DNA of 64,000 bases, from NCBI GenBank assembly GCA_034401795.1, contig CM067360.1:56837768-56901767 (forward strand). Reading direction: 5' to 3'. Shown here in pieces: positions 11,600 to 24,038 of this stretch (position 1 is its first letter; each line of letters opens with the position of its first letter). The DNA comes from Chaetoderma sp. LZ-2023a (Eukaryota > Mollusca > Caudofoveata > Chaetodermatida > Chaetodermatidae). A model generated the notes under the pieces. That model was not told the DNA's origin, did no database searches, and saw nothing but the letters and a program-made list of their open reading frames with translations. Made by a program: the position numbers and the translations under genes.

Positions 11600-13910
11600 A
11601 AACCCAGATGGTTTTCATAATGGCATGGGCTTAATAAGCAAAAATTGATTATTAACAGAGACAAAATTACCCCAGCACCATAAATTAAACACAATTCTTA
11701 GTTTCTTTGCTTTGACATATTCTGTGCATTCCCCCTTAGTGCTGCATGACCACGACGCATAGAATATGGCTTTCAATGCCTTTAGGTGATCTATTGTCAG
11801 GCTAGTCATATTATGTTGAACCAAAGAGCATCTGTAACGCCACATGTTCCAAATACCAATGCTCAAGCAAAACAAAATAACGAGCTTATCATTTTTACGC
11901 ATGCAATCATTTCCCAGATCGTGGAATAATATTTTCCTAGCCGTTAACTCAGTTCTCGGTACCATAAGATGAGCTATGAGGTTCTCTACAAATTCACAGA
12001 ACTGGGACACGACACTCAGTAAACAGATGGGCACTGGTTTCTTCTGAGCCCATACAGAATATACATTTATTATCGTATTCTCGGTATAAGTTGGCTTTTA
12101 CCATAATATGTTTACCCAAAGTCTCCTATGGATTAATCGCCACACAACATCTCTTTCCGGGTTTGGAATATGTCACAAATGTATATTCTGCCATATCACT
12201 TCCCAGTTTATAATCCCATATCCATATAACCCCCAAGCCGTAATGCACTTGGGATGTTTAGCCCGCCTTTCCAAAAGTAATATATACCATGCTTTCGCTG
12301 CCATATTGCATGCATATTCTCTGTCATTATACATGATTTTGAACTTAGCATCATTTTTATTATTAGGTATACTACATAGAGAGAACCATTCTTTTGGCAT
12401 GGCTGCCTGAATCTTATCTACAAGACGCTTCGCATCCATTGGTCGCAGATTAGTAATAACAGTGATCTCACTTAATACCTTCTATTTCCGGGTAATGGGG
12501 TCCACAATATCACAGCCATTTTAATTCACCTCCATGGGATCATGAGTAATGTAAGACTTTGTCCCGGTAACGGATTTGGCCATTGCCCCACAGATTAACA
12601 TTTAAAACAGATTCCCAGCATGATGGAGGGTCTTCTATTTTAATAAAACCATCGAATGTATTTTTCAACGCCAAGAACACTGATGGAACGTGCCTATAGT
12701 TAGGATGTGGATCACATTCACAAAAGAAACTTCTCACAGAAAATGGCTTTATAAATCGTTCTATTCGTGTTCTTGATACCATTGCCCACTGGTTGTTAGA
12801 ATAAAGCAAATAAATAAAATATTTGAAAAGTAATGACATGCTCTTAGATCTAACATCGACTAGATTAAGACCCCCTTCAAAAATATGATTTCTGCAAACA
12901 TCCATAGACACTATGCATGTTTTACCTTCCCACAAAAAAACTTAAACGATTTTTATTAATTTCCTTTTCAACGTGCTGTGGCATATAAATTACGGATGCT
13001 GCATACCTAATTGGCGATGTTGCCAAGCAGTAACTGTTTTATTCATCTTAGATATTCTTTCTTCCCAATTAAGTGCCTCATCTCATGTGCGACTAAGGTG
13101 GATGCCTAAGATCTTGATGGAACCATTTGGCCACTGAATACCAAGTGGTGTATCACATCTATCACGCCATAGCCCTAAAAATAGACCAACTGATTTATTT
13201 TATTAATTCTTAGACCAGACCATTTTCGAAAATCTGCTAAGAGTTGATCAAAGTCATTATCATTGCCAGCGAACACAGTTGTATCATCACAATACTGTGA
13301 TATCTTTATGGGGTTATCAAGGGTTATCAGGCCTTGTATGCATATGCCTTGAACACATGGATCTTCTCTAATCGTTGAGCTTATAATTGCATTGCTATTA
13401 TAAACAGCAGTTGTGATAACGAACATCCTTGTCGCACACCCCGCTCTAAAATTATGGGTTGACTCACATGCTTATTTATCAAGTACCTGCTACTAATACT
13501 GTTATAATGATACGTACACATTTGATAAAATTATGGCCAAGACCATTCCCATTCCAATCTAGCAAATACGTTCTCATTATATAGACCGATAACTGATCTT
13601 GGAATGTCGCCCTTCCCAATTAGTTTAATAGTATCCCTAATTTAAAAAGCATGTATTAGAATAGACTGGCCTGGTATAGATCATGTTTGAGCAGTGTCAA
13701 TGACCTCATCTAAAATACTACTAAGTCGGCTGGCAAGTGTTTTTGAAATGATTTTATAATCAATTCACGACTGCCCTTTTTGAATATTAGTCGCACATAT
13801 GCCTGTGATATTGTAGGTGGTAGTTTCCCTTGAGCGAAATTAGCATTAACCATATGAGTAAATACTGGCCCAATTAGATGCCAAAACGTTTGATAAAACT
13901 CAACAGTCAC
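11600..13910 (-). mobile_element. Tx1/L1-like LINE fragment (RT to C-terminus), broken
   Basis: On the minus strand 13710-13910 carries TVEFYQTFWHLIGPVF and then LIFKKGSREL, blocks seen just before RT domain 1 in L1/Tx1-type elements. At 13175-13426 is SQYCDDTTVFAG, the catalytic loop, followed by LADFRKWSGLRIN. Frames at 12540-12935, 12173-12439 and 11615-12034 have the Trp/Cys-rich character of the C-terminal region. Pieces of RT between 13430 and 13700 are missing or shifted. This is a dead fragment of a lineage different from the other LINEs here. Confidence 0.6.
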
Positions 13911-13924
13911 ATATTCATATCATG

Positions 13925-15719
13925 ATGGACCACTGAACGGATCGAGTTAATATTAATGTCAGTATCAAGCTAATGATACAGGTGTTAAGAAGAGTTCAAT
14001 ATCAACACGATCTGATAGTTCGTTGATGTAGAAACGGCAGATTCTTGTTCCTAGTACTCATCCTTGTGGGACTCCAGAATCAATGTCGATGCTGCTTGAT
14101 TTTTCCTATCAACAACGACTGACTGCGATCGGCCAGAAAGGAAGCTGTATATCCACTTGTTTGCTTTACCTCGGATATCAATGTGATCGAGCTTGTGGAC
14201 CCGAATGCTTTAGAGATATCTCTTTGGCACATCCTTTAGGATGAGTGGTCTTATGTTGTCTGGACTTGCTGCTTTGTTGGCATTTAGATTTCTGAGGAGC
14301 TTCTCAATTACATTCTGAATGATTTCCAATTCACATATAGTTGGGAATGTTTCCTTCATACTACAGCGTGACTGGAATTCCTTTATGCTGAAGTGCGCTT
14401 TGCTTGAGAAGGCTGACTGAAACTGTCTGTTTAGGATATCACCATTGTCTATAGGCTCCGGATATAACACGCCATCATGCGCAAGGGGTGCAATGTCAAT
14501 GTTGACAGATATTTTGTGTTTGATGTATGACCAGAACCATTTAATACTACTGCCCTGATGGCCCGATTCATCTACTTTCAGTGTTATTATGTCTTCAATT
14601 TGTTTCCAGTTAGCTCGGCGGAATTCCTTTTGGACTAATCGTTTTAGCTGTTTCTATTTTGCGATTTCTTTGTCATTGGCAGATTTGTTCTTGGTCTTGT
14701 AAGCTCTATCTCGTTTCTTGTCCATCTTTCTGTAATCAGGTGATACCCATGGTAGATAATCTCTCTTTCTTGCCTCTTTTGTGGCATAGGGGTAGCTACA
14801 CTCTTTTCTGGGCGGGTTTGAAAGTGATTTCACAGCTCGTCTAGGCTGTTATCTTTTTCCATAGGAAGACGAATTGATTGGCTTATTTTGTTGATATCAG
14901 TCTTTAGGTTGTCTCATCTGTCTTTCTTATATCGCGGTATTTTGTGGGTTTTTTGTTAAAGAATAATTGGACTGGTGTCTATTTTTGTATACACAATGCC
15001 ATGGTCTGATACTCCAAGAATGATCTCTTGGGAACTGGGAATGGGAGGCTTGTGATTATCAAATAAAGTGTGTTGTTCTCATGAGTCTTGCGCTCTACAA
15101 TTTGTGCTAGACTATTATTATCTAGTGTGTCGCTAATTTTGTGGGGGAGATTTACATAAGCTGTATCATGTTTTAGGAACTTAAACTTCGAGTCCCATTC
15201 CTGGTAGATTGGGACATGCTCGTGTGAGGCTTTTACCCAGTTCGATGAGGCTAGGTTCATTGGATGTTTCTGGATTGTAGTTTGAGCACAGCTAGATAGT
15301 CTTTTGCCCAACTATTTCCAGCTTACTCAACACTATCTCAGAGTCGGTTTGCAGTCGGTTTGCTGTTCGGTTACTGGTGTGGTCAGGTAATCTGTGTTTA
15401 CTGCTATAACGACTCCTCATCCATTAAGGTTCCTATCATTACAGAACGGATTGAAAGTATCTGGAAAAAATTCACTATAGGTTATGCTGAGATCAACGTA
15501 TGTTTTGGTGGCGATGACGATATCTTGTTTACTGCTTTCGAGCAGGTTTTGCAGGCGGCATTGTTTGCTCTTTATGGATTGGAAGTTGACATTTAATAGG
15601 CATAGATGCTTGTTTGGCTTGTGTGTGGACATGGTATGTCGTGTTGGTCTTAACGAGTGGACTGGCTTTAGATTTAATATTGTTGGTGTCGTGTTTGCTA
15701 TTGAGATGTCTGACAACAT
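13925..15719 (-). mobile_element. Second CR1-like LINE fragment, broken
   Basis: Minus-strand frames in order: 15417-15719 with LLNVNFQSIKSKQ (endonuclease start); 14979-15311 with the endonuclease C-terminal and linker residues; 14210-14470 with LLRNLNANKAASPDNIRP, the block just before the RT in CR1-type ORF2; and remnants of RT residues to about 13925. It is separated from the Tx1-like piece at 13910 by a few bases only, so one probably inserted next to or into the other. Confidence 0.6.
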
Positions 15720-16490
15720 GTTATATACCGATTAGATGTGCTAGGTACAAGGTCATAACACAGAGCTGTAATGACGTGGCAAAATGGCCGGTCATTACGT
15801 TATAGGCGTATTCTCAGCATGAAGCCACGGCTCTGTGTTTAGATTGGGGACATGTGGGATTATTAGGAGTCGTCTAACCATTGGAAATATTGCTTACATG
15901 TTATGTAAACAATGAAAATCATTCGTTGAATATTACACGTATTTCATATCAAGAAATATTATACGGGCTCAAAGTCGTCTTTATATGATAGAAAGTGATA
16001 TAAAGCACTGGCTTAATTAATGTTTTTCGAATGGATTATACGGTTTTTTATGGGATAAAATGATTTATGCGACTAAAAGATGTGCATAAGGGAATTAAGT
16101 AAATATTATATTATAGTTTTGGGACCCCTATCGCGGGCATTATATTGATCAACCCAATCCCAACCAACATACCAAGAAAAATATTACGGGAAAGGAAGAG
16201 GACCAATAAATAAAGAGTTCTGTCATAAGCTTCAATGAATCAAGAGCCAATTTCAAAGAAAACAAGTTAAATGACATAGGGAATATACAAATGTACACAA
16301 TTTGAAAATAATATATTATGCACCGGTGCTATCATTAAATACAATAGCTAAAGTCAAATATATCCATGACACTAATTAAATATGAATATCCTATGAGAAG
16401 TTTCAAGAAAAAGGTAAGTGAAACCATTATGTCTGCTAAAGATTATAATAATCAAAGTCTTTGGTAATAATGAGTACCCCCAGCACGTCA
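15720..16490. other. AT-rich non-coding stretch
   Basis: No convincing frame, repeat or splice pattern was seen. Confidence 0.4.
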
Positions 16491-16509
16491 GTTCAATACC
16501 AGCCACATT

Positions 16510-16705
16510 GGAGCGCCGCCATTCACTTTGGAGTGCCACCAGTCTCATAGGAGCGCCACCAGTCTCATAGGAGCGCCACCAGTCTTGCAGGAGCGCCATC
16601 AGACTCGTATGGGTGCCACTAATCACATAGGTGATCCACCAGTCACGTATGAACGCAACCAGTCACGTATGAGCGCCACCAGTCACGTATGAGCGCCACC
16701 AGACA
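16510..16705. repeat. 20-bp minisatellite
   Basis: About nine tandem units based on CCACCAGTCTCATAGGAGCG; later units read CCACCAGTCACGTATGAGCG. Confidence 0.85.
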
Positions 16706-16935
16706 CGACTTCGGGTCCAAACAAAGTCGCTTCCGGTCCAACCAGATTCACTTCCAGTCAGACAGTCACTTCCGGTCTACCCACGGTTACTTCCGGTCCA
16801 AACACGGTCACTTCCGGTTCACCAAGGGTCACTTCCGGTCCAAACACTGCCACTTCCGGTTCACCCAGCGTCACTTCCAGTTTACACAGGATCACTTCCG
16901 GTCTAACTAGAGTCACTTTCGGTTCAACAGAGTGA
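16706..16935. repeat. 21-bp tandem array of CACTTCCGG (ETS-like) sites
   Basis: About ten units, nearly all 21 bp, each with CACTTCCGG or a one-base variant; the spacer between cores varies. The reverse complement, CCGGAAGTG, is the textbook ETS-family core. The array directly follows the 20-bp minisatellite. An open + frame across it (HFRS repeats) is an accident of the 21-bp period. Confidence 0.8.
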
Positions 16936-17924
16936 ATCCTAGTGCCAATACTGAGGATTACAAATACAAAGGAGCCCTGACTAATAGACTTGGATTAACG
17001 AATAGGATGAGACTGAACAGAGTTATAAGAATCAATTTAAACAGTAGATATGGCGTAGTTGGTACTCACAACCAACTACCAATATTGGCACTCGCAGGCC
17101 AATATTACAATTGTTACATTTACAAACAAAATCTATACATAGCATTTGAAGAACAATAGGCATTACATTTGAAATTAAAATGACTGAGCTTAACCAGTAC
17201 GTTTAAGTACAAAATCCTAAAACAATCAAAGTACCAAGTTTCAAGATGATCTAAGTAATACTATTGAGTTTCATCTTAAATAGGATAACTTTAAGTGCAA
17301 AATCTTGAAATAATCATGCTACCAAGTTTCAAGACAATCTAACCAATACAATAAAAATGATCACCACAAAAACAATCATTCAATCATCATACCTGAGGTG
17401 CGATCAGCAAACAATATACACAATCATGTCAACAGGTTTCCCACAAGCAGACAGACAGACCAACAACCAGCATATCCACCAGACAGGATAGCAATCACAG
17501 GAACAGAAGCATCTGGACAGAGTAAGCGATTCTGAACACGATGACAATTTCAGTAGTCCTTAAATACCCTATTTGCACGGGATGGTAAGAGTAGGACATA
17601 CCTAGATGCTTGCAGAAATCATGCAGTGCACCTCTCGAATGGTCACACAACAATACGTGTTGCACTAAATAATTAACATATAAATACAATAATTAGGCAT
17701 TTCAGAATATCAATAGTCATTTGCATATGATCAATAGCTATTTACATAACAATTAAACTCAACCAGAGCGAGCTGTAATGGACAAGTGAAATGAACATAA
17801 TGAAATTGACAAGCGAAATGAACACCTTGTCGGACCTCAATCACACAATAGGCACATAAATTAACAGGTGAAAGCGATCTGACATTGACGCGAGAACACT
17901 ACGGCGACACAGAGTAGTAGATCT
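16936..17924. other. Non-coding stretch to the left edge of the Polinton
   Basis: No supported gene. A short internal similarity is present: CAAGTTTCAAGATGATCTAA near 17237 and a near copy at about 17322. Confidence 0.4.
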
Positions 17925-18292
17925 GGAGTCAAAATGATACCACCTCAAAAATGATGCCGCCGTAGACCGACAATCGGCGCCGCGTAGACCAACAATCGCC
18001 GATTATTAATCTACACGGCGGGCTGCCGCCGTAGACCGACAATCGCCGATTATTAATCTACGTCGGAGTCAAAATGATACCATCTCAAAATAGATATGGG
18101 GTAGATATGGGGCAAAAGTTATCTACGTCGCGGCCCGTCCTGGTAGAAATGTTTTTGAACAAATCTACGTCGCGGCCCTCTCTACGCAAGGCAGGCCCCT
18201 AATGGGCGCCGATCGGCGATCCGTGGCCCCACAGCTATCTCAAGCCCTGGGGCAGCTGATCAGCGATCCGTGGCCCCCACAGCTATCTACGT
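17925..18292 (+). repeat. Polinton left terminal inverted repeat
   Basis: It matches the reverse complement of 33439-33746 with few differences. The terminal 26-bp motif recurs inside the repeat at 18065, and a block containing GACAATCGCCGATTATTAAT is duplicated in tandem, making this arm longer than the right one. Confidence 0.85.
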
Positions 18293-18379
18293 CCCGGTAG
18301 AAATGTTTTCGAGCAAAAAGTTATCTACGTCGCCGGGCATTCGGGTAGACGCAGAATTTGATCTCATTCCCGTGGCGGC

Positions 18380-18626
18380 GAATGGTGCGAATTTCCATTT
18401 AGAGATAAGCAACCACTGTGATATACCAGCTGATCGCCTTGGTCTGAACGTCCATTTAGGGACAAGCATACTCAGCGGTATACGAGCTTCTCAAGCACGC
18501 ATTACAGGGTCTGAACGTCCATTTAGTGACAAGCATACTCAGTGGTATACGAGCTGATCAAGCACACATAAAAGGTCTGAACGTCCATTTAGAGACAAGC
18601 ATACTCAGTGGTATATATATACCATG
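18380..18626 (+). repeat. About 66-bp tandem repeat (4 units) upstream of the polymerase gene
   Basis: Units start near 18380, 18441, 18508 and 18574, and each contains CATTTAG-N-GACAAGC and GTATAC/GATATACC. The last unit runs into GGTATATATATACC and the ATG at 18624. Its position suggests promoter or replication-origin function; that is inference. Confidence 0.7.
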
Positions 18627-21600
18627 ATTACTGTTGCACAGCTTCGCACTATGGCAAGGCAATTCGGCCTTAGAGGCTACTCTAATGCCAAGAAAGCCGA
18701 CCTGCTCCAGATGATCGGACAGGCCCATGCCGAGGAATTCATTGCTCGGCTGAGACAATCAGTGAAGACGGGACGGTTTCCAGCGACCACCAGAGATGAT
18801 CCTGAGAACTTCCACAAGAAATTACAGCGGCGGCGTGAGCTTCATCAGTTGGATGAGCAGGTGACGGCTAGCTTACGAGCCAAAGCTGTAGCAACGCAGA
18901 TGGCAGACCATCCAATGGAGTGCCTACCTGCCCTACGCAGGATCACTAAGCGACTGATGGGGAGGTCTGAACCATTAGCCTGGAGCATGAGGCGAGAGGG
19001 TGAGGAGATTCTCAATGAGCGTCTGGGTGAGATGGAAGGTGAGGAGAGAGGAAGACGGACAGTATGCTGGACGTTCTTCCAAGGCCTCAATGGAGACATT
19101 ACAGGACCGATCATGGGTAAGATCCAGCAGACTGTCCAGAATGCCTTCTACCTCCGGTATACCCACACCTATCGCATCAGACACATCGAGGACGGTAGGG
19201 TGATGCTCTTCCACAAGAATGCTCCAGGAAGTCCGTGGCTGAACACGATAGGAGCAGCTCAGGACTTGGTGGCGGCAAGAGCAAGCCCGACTTGACCCCG
19301 ACAACATCGATCGACCCAGCACCAAGTGGGCTTTCGTCCGATCAATCAACGTTGAGGTCAAGGCTGTCATCGACCGCCAACCTTTGCTTAGGACAGGACT
19401 GCTCCCAGACTGGCTACGACAGAAGAAGAGTATGGTGGCACTTGACACCTACACTGATAACATGTGTCTCTGGAGATGCCTAGCAGTGTATCAGGGGACG
19501 AGACCTGATAGAAGTACTGCTCCTGCACGAGAGCTCGCTAGACAGTTCTACAGTGCTCGCGCACTTATGCCTGATGTTCCAAAAACCTCTATGGATCAGT
19601 TGGATAAGGTAGAGTTCTTCGCGAATATCGGGATTCACGTGTATGAACCAACCAAAGAGGGCACCTGGCACCTGATCAGGCAAGCGGCCCACTACCCTGA
19701 CACTATGACCATCGGAGTCTACGACCACCTTGCCTTCTATATCAAGAACATCTCCAAGCTGGCCCCCACACTAGTCTGCAGTCACTGTCAGCAGAGGTTC
19801 ACAAAGGCCCCGAATCTTCAGCGTCATGCTGACCATTGTACAGGCGGAAAAACAACCATAGAGTGCCCTGGGGAGAAGGTTGATGCACCACAGTCTGCAT
19901 ATGAGAAAGCCTTCTATCCACCCCAACCATCCAGTTCAGCGGCTACTCGTTGGGTCAGGTATGAGTCGAGAAACAGAGGTATACACATACACCATGTAGC
20001 GTGTGGTCACGGTGGCGAGCGTTGGATCAAGGGGGCTCCCATAGATGGTTATGATCTGACTACCAACACCGTTTACCAGTCCCATGGCTGTTTCTGGCAT
20101 GGATGCCCTCAGCACCAGCAAGGTGAGGATGCTGAACAAAGATACAACAAGACAGTCCTGAGAGAGGGGAAGCTGAGAGCATCTGGATGCACGCTTGTGG
20201 TACAGTGGGAGTGCTGTATAAAACGCTGTCCAAGCCTCGCTAAACGAGTTCGGACCGTCTCATACCCGCACTTCATCATCTATGCCTTTGAGGCACTCCT
20301 AGATGGTGCCAAGACTCATCCTACGGAGACTCTCACGATTGAGAGTACCCACATACCGATTTCTGTGTCAGTCGGCTGCTCCATGGAAGGCTCCACCAGT
20401 GAGCCAACTCACCTCTGCAATCCTGACCCAGAAGCTCTGATCAAGGCTTTCATGGATGAGATTACCAGGCGAGCACACAGAATCCGTACAGATGTCAGGG
20501 CACAGTTCATACCTTTAGACCTTGACAAGCTCCCAAAACGACAGCAGCGACTGATTACCGAGTGGTGTGACCAAGTTCCGGTGCTAGGCTTCAACTCTGG
20601 CTGCTATGACCTAAACCTGATCAAGAAGCACTTTGTGGATGAGCTGACCAACAGTACTGGCACAGTGAAAGTCGCCAAGAAAGCGAACCAGACAATGTTC
20701 CTCATCACCCCGAGCTTAGGTTTCTCGATGTCTTGAACTACCTTGGCCCAGGAGTCTGCTACGAGGCATGGATCAAAGCCTATGGGTATACACAGCAGAA
20801 GAGCTGGTTCCCATATGAGTGGTTCGACACACCCGAGAGGCTTAATTATCCCGGACTCCCCAACTACCCAGCATGGTGGTCTAAGCTCAAGGATGGCTAA
20901 CTCCTGAAGCTATCGGAGTGGAAACAGTGCAAAAAGACATTCAGCGAGATGCGGTGTCTCTCCCAGGGTTGTCACTGCAGTAGCTACGTGGAACCGCTCA
21001 GCAGATGTCGGATGTTAGCCTCTACTCTCTGGGCAAGGAGGCCTACGAGATGCTGAAGGATGCGGTTGTTGGAGGGCCCAGCATTGTGTTCACCAGATAC
21101 CACGAGGCAGCTGTGACACGCAACCGCCAGAGTGAGCATGTCTGCCAACGTCTACTCGGCTATGACGCAAATACTCTGTACTTGTCTACGATGGCTAAAG
21201 AGATGCCATGTGGTAAGGAGACAGTACGGCTGTGGTCCGGTGCTAGCGACGTAGCACGATTTAAGAAGGATCTGCTGGCTGACCACTGGTTCGGTTTCGC
21301 TGAAGTGGACATAGAGGTTCCTAAGGCACTGTGTGCGAAGTTCGAGGAAATGCCACCTCTCTTCTACAACAGAGAGATTCCAGCTGAGGAAGTATCTGTT
21401 GAGATGCTCACATACCTAGAGAAAACAGGTAGGAAACGTCCCACAACCAGTAAACTAGTCGGCGCACCCTCAGCCAAGAGTAAACTCTTGTATGCACCAT
21501 CACTCAAGTGGTACCTCGCCCATGGGCTAGAGATTCCAGCTGTCTACCGGACAATAGACTACAAGCTGCAGAGACCATTTGAATGGTTTGTGAACAATGT

Positions 21601-22404
21601 TACCAATGCTCGTCGTACAGGAGATGTTGATAAGAGCAAAGTGCTCTTGGCAGATCTGTTCAAGCTACTAGTCAACAGTGCTTACGGCAAGCTCATCGAG
21701 GCTCTAGAGTGTCACAGCAACACGACCTTCACCAAGGATGAACGAGCGGTGGATAGAGCCCTCGGCAGTGCATGGTTCGAGGATCTCGAGGAGATCGTCG
21801 AGTCCTATGAGCTCCAGAGTCGCAAGACCAAAATCACCATTCGTCGCCCCTTCCAGGTGGGGATAGCCGTATACGAGCTCGCGAAGCTGCAGATGCTGGA
21901 GTTCTACTACGACTTCATGGATCACTAGGAGCCTCGTGACAGCTTCGAGTACCTCCAGATGGAAACAGACTCTGCGTACATCGCAATAGCTGCCTCCAGC
22001 CTCGAGGAAGTCATTCGCCCTGAGATGCGAGCAGAGTATGAGGCTCATAAGCGGGAGTGGCTAGCTTGGGACAAGTGGTCTGGACGGACTCCGGGACTGT
22101 TCAAGCTCGAGTTCGAAGGCAACCGTGGTATCGCTCCCTGTTCCAAGTGCTACCACGTGGAGAGCCTCGCTGGGAAGGTGAAATGCTCAGCCAAAGGTAT
22201 GTCTAAGCGTCTTGGCAGAGGTTCCTCAGTGCCCTAAACGGTAGCGTGGACAGAGCTGCAAACCGAGGCCTACGCATGCGCAACCAGGGAATGGTGACGT
22301 ATGAACAGGAAAAACTCGGTCTCTCAGCCTACTATGATAAGCGGCATGTGTTGCCAGATGGTGTCCATACCAAGCCAATCGAGTACCATATCCCTCAGGC
22401 TTAG
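18624..22404 (+). pseudogene. Polinton family-B DNA polymerase (protein-primed), broken
   Basis: It would replicate the element using a protein primer. In order: a SAP-like DNA-binding segment (residues 1-32); an N-terminal region; a C2H2-like finger (CSHCQQRF...HADHC) near 19785; a YQSHGCFWHGCPQH nuclease-like block near 20070; the exonuclease domain with GFNSGCYDLNLI (Exo II) near 20585; then polymerase motifs A (GYDANTLYLS, 21162), B (LLVNSAYGK, 21666) and C (METDS, 21960). Damage: frameshifts near 19265, 20705 and 22210; an in-frame TAA at about 20898; a deletion before 21005 removing the Exo III region; and a TAG at 21926. The Exo I Asp reads Ala (YAFEALLD), and motif C reads ETD. The gene ends tail-to-tail with the integrase, the stops overlapping by 3 bases. 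Confidence 0.85.
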
Positions 22405-23405
22405 ACACCTGGCGACGGTGGCAGCTGTGTGTCTGGAGGGACCACCCGAAGCTCCTCCCGAACAAACGGACGTTTGGGACAGCTCTCTGAGCGTGCCAGA
22501 TAGTACAGCGTAGGCTGCCCCTCCATCTCGATATACCTATCAAGTGTGTGGACATCTAGCGACCAGTTATGATCTGTTGCACGTCGTCGCCCACCTTCCA
22601 ACTCACCGGTTCATACAGGTACTGAACCAGAGCATAAGATTGAAGGCACACCTGTTCCTTGTCTGCTCCTCCAGAAGGTTGGGCAACAGAGGATCGTTGG
22701 ATAGCCTCTACTGGCTTCTTACCAGTTAACTGAGTTACCTCAGTATTGGATCGCTCTACCACCATGGGCAAACCTTTCACCCACACCCTGGACCACTCTT
22801 CAGCCTGTGCCAACTCCTGGGCATATTGGTGTGCAAACAGTCTTTCTGCTAGTGTCCGATTCCACCACTCGACGATTGCCTGGGCACGGTGGTGACCAAC
22901 TTCACCTCGTCTAATCACCACACCATGTTTCCTCTTGAGGGCCGCAGTCTCGCCTCTGAACTCCTTACCCTCATCCACCTGCAACAATTCTGGCCACTGG
23001 AGGGGATTTTTAGATCTTCGTAGACATCCTGGAATGCCTGGACCACCTGGCCAGCTGACTTGTCTGTGAGCGGTGCTGCAGCCTTGTACCTGCTGGCGAC
23101 ATCGACGATGGTGAGGGCATACTTGTAGGTCTTACGACCAACTGAGTCGTGTGGAAGGAATAGAACATCTGCCTGGTTAACTCTATTCGGGACAGTTTCA
23201 TCGAAATGGGCATTGCCTGATGTGCCATGGACGAGATCTGTATATCTGCCACATCGCCTGGCGGCTGAGCCACTGGCTAACTGTCTCCAATGTAAAGTTG
23301 TAGCCCTTGCGACATACAGCCTCGAGTAGTTGGTGGGGCCTAATATCCACCAGGCTGATAGTAGAGTTCCTCAAGAAAGTTGGTTGATAAGCCCCTGGAT
23401 TTCAT
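22401..23405 (-). pseudogene. Polinton retroviral-type integrase, broken
   Basis: It would insert the element into host DNA. In minus-strand order: an N-terminal block FLEELYYQPGG; a WLSRQAMWQIY segment typical of the Polinton N-terminal domain; the catalytic core with NQADVLFL (first Asp), TIVDVASRY, then LLQVDEGKEFRG (second Asp) and AIVEWWNRTL (Glu), completing a D,D-E triad; and a chromo-like tail with LYYLARSESCPKRPFVREEL. The blocks lie in different frames, with shifts near 23350, 23230, 23015 and 22590, so no full protein can be made. The likely start, ATG at 23405, overlaps the upstream small gene by 35 bases. Confidence 0.85.
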
Positions 23406-23616
23406 CACTGACGTTCACTCCCGTCCTGTCACGCACAGTCTGGGTGAACTCTACACAGACGAACAGACGGCCGTTATGCATTCGCCTATCACTGAAGACC
23501 TCCTCAAACACCTCTGTACACCGGCGTCTAGTCTCTGCTGGATCCTCGCTGAACGGTAGCTTGTCGACTAACCCTCGGAAGTTAAGTGTCTTGACCAGGT
23601 CATACAGAGATGCCAT
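23371..23616 (-). CDS. Polinton small hypothetical protein, 81 aa
   Basis: An intact frame starting MASLYDLVKTLNF, with mixed charge and no domain I recognise. The start is chosen because it sits just downstream of the element's promoter module (TTTAAG and TATATAAGG, 23617-23638). A longer open frame upstream lacks this context. It lies between the integrase, whose probable start overlaps its 3' end, and the acidic membrane-like protein upstream, whose stop is two bases away. Confidence 0.6.
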   Translation of the reverse strand: MASLYDLVKTLNFRGLVDKLPFSEDPAETRRRCTEVFEEVFSDRRMHNGRLFVCVEFTQTVRDRTGVNVSDEIQGLINQLS

Positions 23617-23618
23617 CC

Positions 23619-24038
23619 TTATATAGTATGGCTTAAATGTTCGGCAGCCCAGATGGCCGCAAGTGCTATGGCAACATACGGTAGCCAAGGGCCTGCAACT
23701 CCGAAGAACGTACCTACTCCTGAGGCAATGGCTGGTATGGTTTCAGAAATCTTCTCCACACCATGGAGAGCATTGTTGGTGATCTTGCGGACCGTCTCGC
23801 CCGCCTTCATTGTGAACAGAGCGCTCAGAGCCCCAACTGCTGCCAGCGGACCGATAGAACCTTTTACGTCAGTGCGATAGATTCCTTTCGCTCTGTGTAT
23901 TAGCTTGCGGGATTCAGGCTCTACATCATCACCCGCAGTCTCCACTACATCGTAGTCGTCTGCATCATAATCCTCCTCATCATAGTCCTCGTCATCTATA
24001 TCCTCGACTGGATCTTCATACGCCTCTGGTTCATACAT
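23619..24038 (-). CDS. Polinton acidic/hydrophobic protein, 139 aa, possible membrane-active minor virion protein
   Basis: The N-terminal 40 residues are extremely acidic and Tyr-rich (DDEDYDEEDYDADDYD). A short basic stretch follows, then two hydrophobic segments: SIGPLAAVGALSALF near residue 63 and a Gly/Ala-rich C-terminal part ending VAIALAAIWAAEHL. The reading frame is intact. This architecture suits a membrane-lytic or capsid-internal protein such as adenovirus pVI, but I see no sequence motif that proves it. The gene is divergent from 24089 across a 50-bp spacer carrying the promoter module. Its stop codon lies inside the next gene's TATATAAGG box. Confidence 0.6.
   Translation of the reverse strand: MYEPEAYEDPVEDIDDEDYDEEDYDADDYDVVETAGDDVEPESRKLIHRAKGIYRTDVKGSIGPLAAVGALSALFTMKAGETVRKITNNALHGVEKISETIPAIASGVGTFFGVAGPWLPYVAIALAAIWAAEHLSHTI

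Noticed and set aside
16689..16910. Open frame with HFRS-type repeats
   Set aside because: A product of the 21-bp tandem DNA repeat; no start context and no continuation outside the array.
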